From contig JAPZTJ010000004.1 of assembly GCA_027532555.1 (NCBI GenBank), forward strand, positions 62,001 through 126,000: DNA of 64,000 nt, read 5' to 3'. Shown here piece after piece: positions 62,848-64,000 of the stretch (within the stretch, counting starts at the first letter, position 1; each line of letters opens with the position of its first letter). The notes beneath the pieces were generated by a model. The model was given only the letters and a program-made list of their open reading frames with translations. It did not search any database and was not told the DNA's origin. This DNA comes from Aquidulcibacter sp. Lineage in GTDB: Bacteria; Pseudomonadota; Alphaproteobacteria; Caulobacterales; Aquidulcibacteraceae. The position numbers and the translations under genes were made by a program.

Positions 62848-63630
62848 TTATTGGACGATGTTTGAGCCAATACTATAGTTGAAGCCGACTGTTATCGGCA
62901 GCGCGTCGCGGACGAATTGCTGGGTAAACTGCCCCAACTCGGAAATCCGCGACTTGGGCACCCAAACTACGTCAAAGCGGCGCAGGCGCGGCAGTTCGGC
63001 TAACAGAGCTTGGCTAGCCCAAACAGAGCGAAGGTCATAGACCCGCATGTAAGGCGTGCCACCAGCTCCCCGGCGCAAGACAACAACTTCTTCCCGTCGC
63101 GCGGTATTTAGAAAGCCGCCAGCTGTCGTAATCGCCTGCAGCGGATCCATCTCACCGGATAAATCATAGAGACCCGGCTTGGCCACTTCACCGCCGACGA
63201 AGAATTTCTGTGAGGCGAAAGTGTCGGGTGCGAGCGCAATCGAAGGATTGCGCAAATAGGTCGCATATTGACCTTGTAACTCCAGCTTCAAATCGTCAGG
63301 CGTGCGGTCAGCCGCCATAATTGCTTCCAACATCGGCGGATGAATGCGGCCGTCAGGAGCGACCGTCAGCTTTCGGCTGAGTTCAGGTGCCCCGATAGAC
63401 TGAAAATCGATCACGTCGCCCGGGAAGAATCGATAGGTTTCATCTTCCGCCGTCCAGCTTGGGAAGATCGGAACCGCCGGGAAGTCGACGGTGGCAACCG
63501 GCCGCGGAGTTTGCCAATTCCTGCCGTCCGTGCGCAAAGCATCCACATAGCCTCTGGGTGCACAAGCCGTCAGGCTGATCCCTGCCAGAACCACCCAGGA
63601 CACGAGTGTAGCTGTGGTTTTGGCACGCAT
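62848..63630 (-). CDS. Outer-membrane polysaccharide export (OPX) lipoprotein, Wza-like
   Basis: A 260-residue protein from ATG 63630 with a lipoprotein signal ending ISLTAC, so likely anchored to the outer membrane. The poly_export domain shows YRFFPGDVIDFQSIGAPELSRKL (quoted in parts: FFPGDVIDFQSIGAPEL) and RIHPPMLEAIMAADRTPDDLK; the SLBB domain shows FFVGGEVAKPGLYDLSGEMDPLQAI (quoted in parts: VGGEVAKPGLYDL, then TAGGF). The C-terminal amphipathic segment is present. It is divergent from the chain-length protein, so both belong to an exopolysaccharide or holdfast-type export locus. Confidence 0.9.
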   Translation of the reverse strand: MRAKTTATLVSWVVLAGISLTACAPRGYVDALRTDGRNWQTPRPVATVDFPAVPIFPSWTAEDETYRFFPGDVIDFQSIGAPELSRKLTVAPDGRIHPPMLEAIMAADRTPDDLKLELQGQYATYLRNPSIALAPDTFASQKFFVGGEVAKPGLYDLSGEMDPLQAITTAGGFLNTARREEVVVLRRGAGGTPYMRVYDLRSVWASQALLAELPRLRRFDVVWVPKSRISELGQFTQQFVRDALPITVGFNYSIGSNIVQ

Positions 63631-63771
63631 GAACAGGCTCCCTTGGTCTGTTGGCAACAGCCTGCTTCTTAGAAACCCAATCGTTAAACGTTTCGTTAAT
63701 GGATAATGGTTGATTAACGTTTGAAGGAAGCAAAATGCTTTGCCACACGTCCTGACGCGCGGAACTTAGAA

Positions 63772-64000
63772 TGACTTACCAAACGGGCCCAAGCTATCCC
63801 CGTGCCGGCGGCTATGAGCCGACTGGCAGCGCGCGCCCACAGCTTGATCTTCGCGATTGGGTCGGTCTGTTGTGGCGTGAAAAATGGCTGATGCTCATTG
63901 TTTTCATTTTGATTTCTGCACTTGGAATTGCTTTTGCGACCACGCTTCAGAAGAGCTACACCGCCAGCGCGCGGCTCTCTATTCTGTTGGGACAAGAATA
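63772..64000 (+). CDS. Wzc/GumC-like polysaccharide chain-length protein, N-terminal part only
   Basis: Open from ATG 63772 to the end of the window, about 76 codons. It starts with a Pro/Gly/Tyr-rich cytoplasmic stretch, then LDLRDWVGLLWREKWLMLIVFILISALGIA (quoted in parts: LRDWVGLLWREKW, then a membrane helix) and TTLQKSYTASARLSILLGQE. This is the N-terminal Wzz domain and first membrane helix of co-polymerase proteins, which together with the OPX partner form a trans-envelope export channel. Whether a C-terminal kinase domain follows cannot be seen. Confidence 0.8.

Overview
The window reads as chromosomal DNA of a Gram-negative alphaproteobacterium. The support is a metal-dependent type KdsA for lipopolysaccharide Kdo, MmcB with an alphaproteobacterial LexA box (GAAC-N7-GAAC) in front of it, an intracellular PHB depolymerase, a ChrR-like cupin with a TGATCC-type ECF promoter, two DUF465/YdcH proteins, type II homoserine kinase, and hairpin-rich intergenic repeats of the kind seen in this class. 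I cannot name the genus; the order Caulobacterales/Hyphomonadales is only a guess. Most of the window is ordinary, tightly packed core and near-core genome. Six convergent gene pairs overlap at their 3' ends.

Layout. 1-9400: POT peptide transporter (cut by the window edge), ABC exporter, kdsA with a clear terminator, DUF6065 protein, SOS-type mmcB, DJ-1/PfpI protein, SCO1 copper chaperone, PHB depolymerase phaZ. 9400-16200: large secreted protein of unknown function, class A penicillin-binding protein, small Cys-rich protein, pyrophosphatase, fatty-acid desaturase. 16160-18310: an IS110-family element followed by about 1 kb of non-coding DNA full of palindromes and direct repeats, the only clearly accessory-looking stretch. 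18317-25500: def-fmt, a TPR-like secreted protein, ubiX with TIGR02444 and two DUF465 proteins, a chagasin-like lipoprotein, adenine deaminase, an HldD-like epimerase lacking the usual catalytic Tyr. 25600-31000: GPH-type sugar symporter, DUF6134 with an orphan ChrR-like regulator, the sulfur pair sseA-metC, an Lrp regulator. 31158-34700: a fused indolepyruvate ferredoxin oxidoreductase and a CAU-anticodon tRNA. 34700-39500: pentapeptide-repeat protein, the queC-queE-queD operon (7-deazaguanine/queuosine synthesis), a GNAT/FemAB-like protein, an orphan terminator. 39500-50000: secreted proteins, a WrbA-pirin operon with a divergent LysR regulator, META-domain protein, SDR, MFS exporter, aminopeptidase P. 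50000-62800: prmA, serS, small membrane and secreted proteins, cytochrome P450, MTAP, an outer-membrane porin, dienelactone hydrolase/NUDIX, thrB. 62800-64000: the start of an exopolysaccharide export locus (OPX lipoprotein and a Wzc/GumC-like chain-length protein running off the end).

No complete novel system stands out. The best leads are the orphan ChrR-like protein that keeps its cupin metal site but has lost its zinc anti-sigma motif and carries its own ECF11-type promoter; the repeat field next to the IS110 element; QueD and epimerase enzymes with a substituted catalytic residue; a structured leader in front of a secreted EF-hand-like protein; and an orphan intrinsic terminator that suggests a small RNA. 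All calls come from reading the sequence by eye; family assignments rest on recalled motifs, not on searches.
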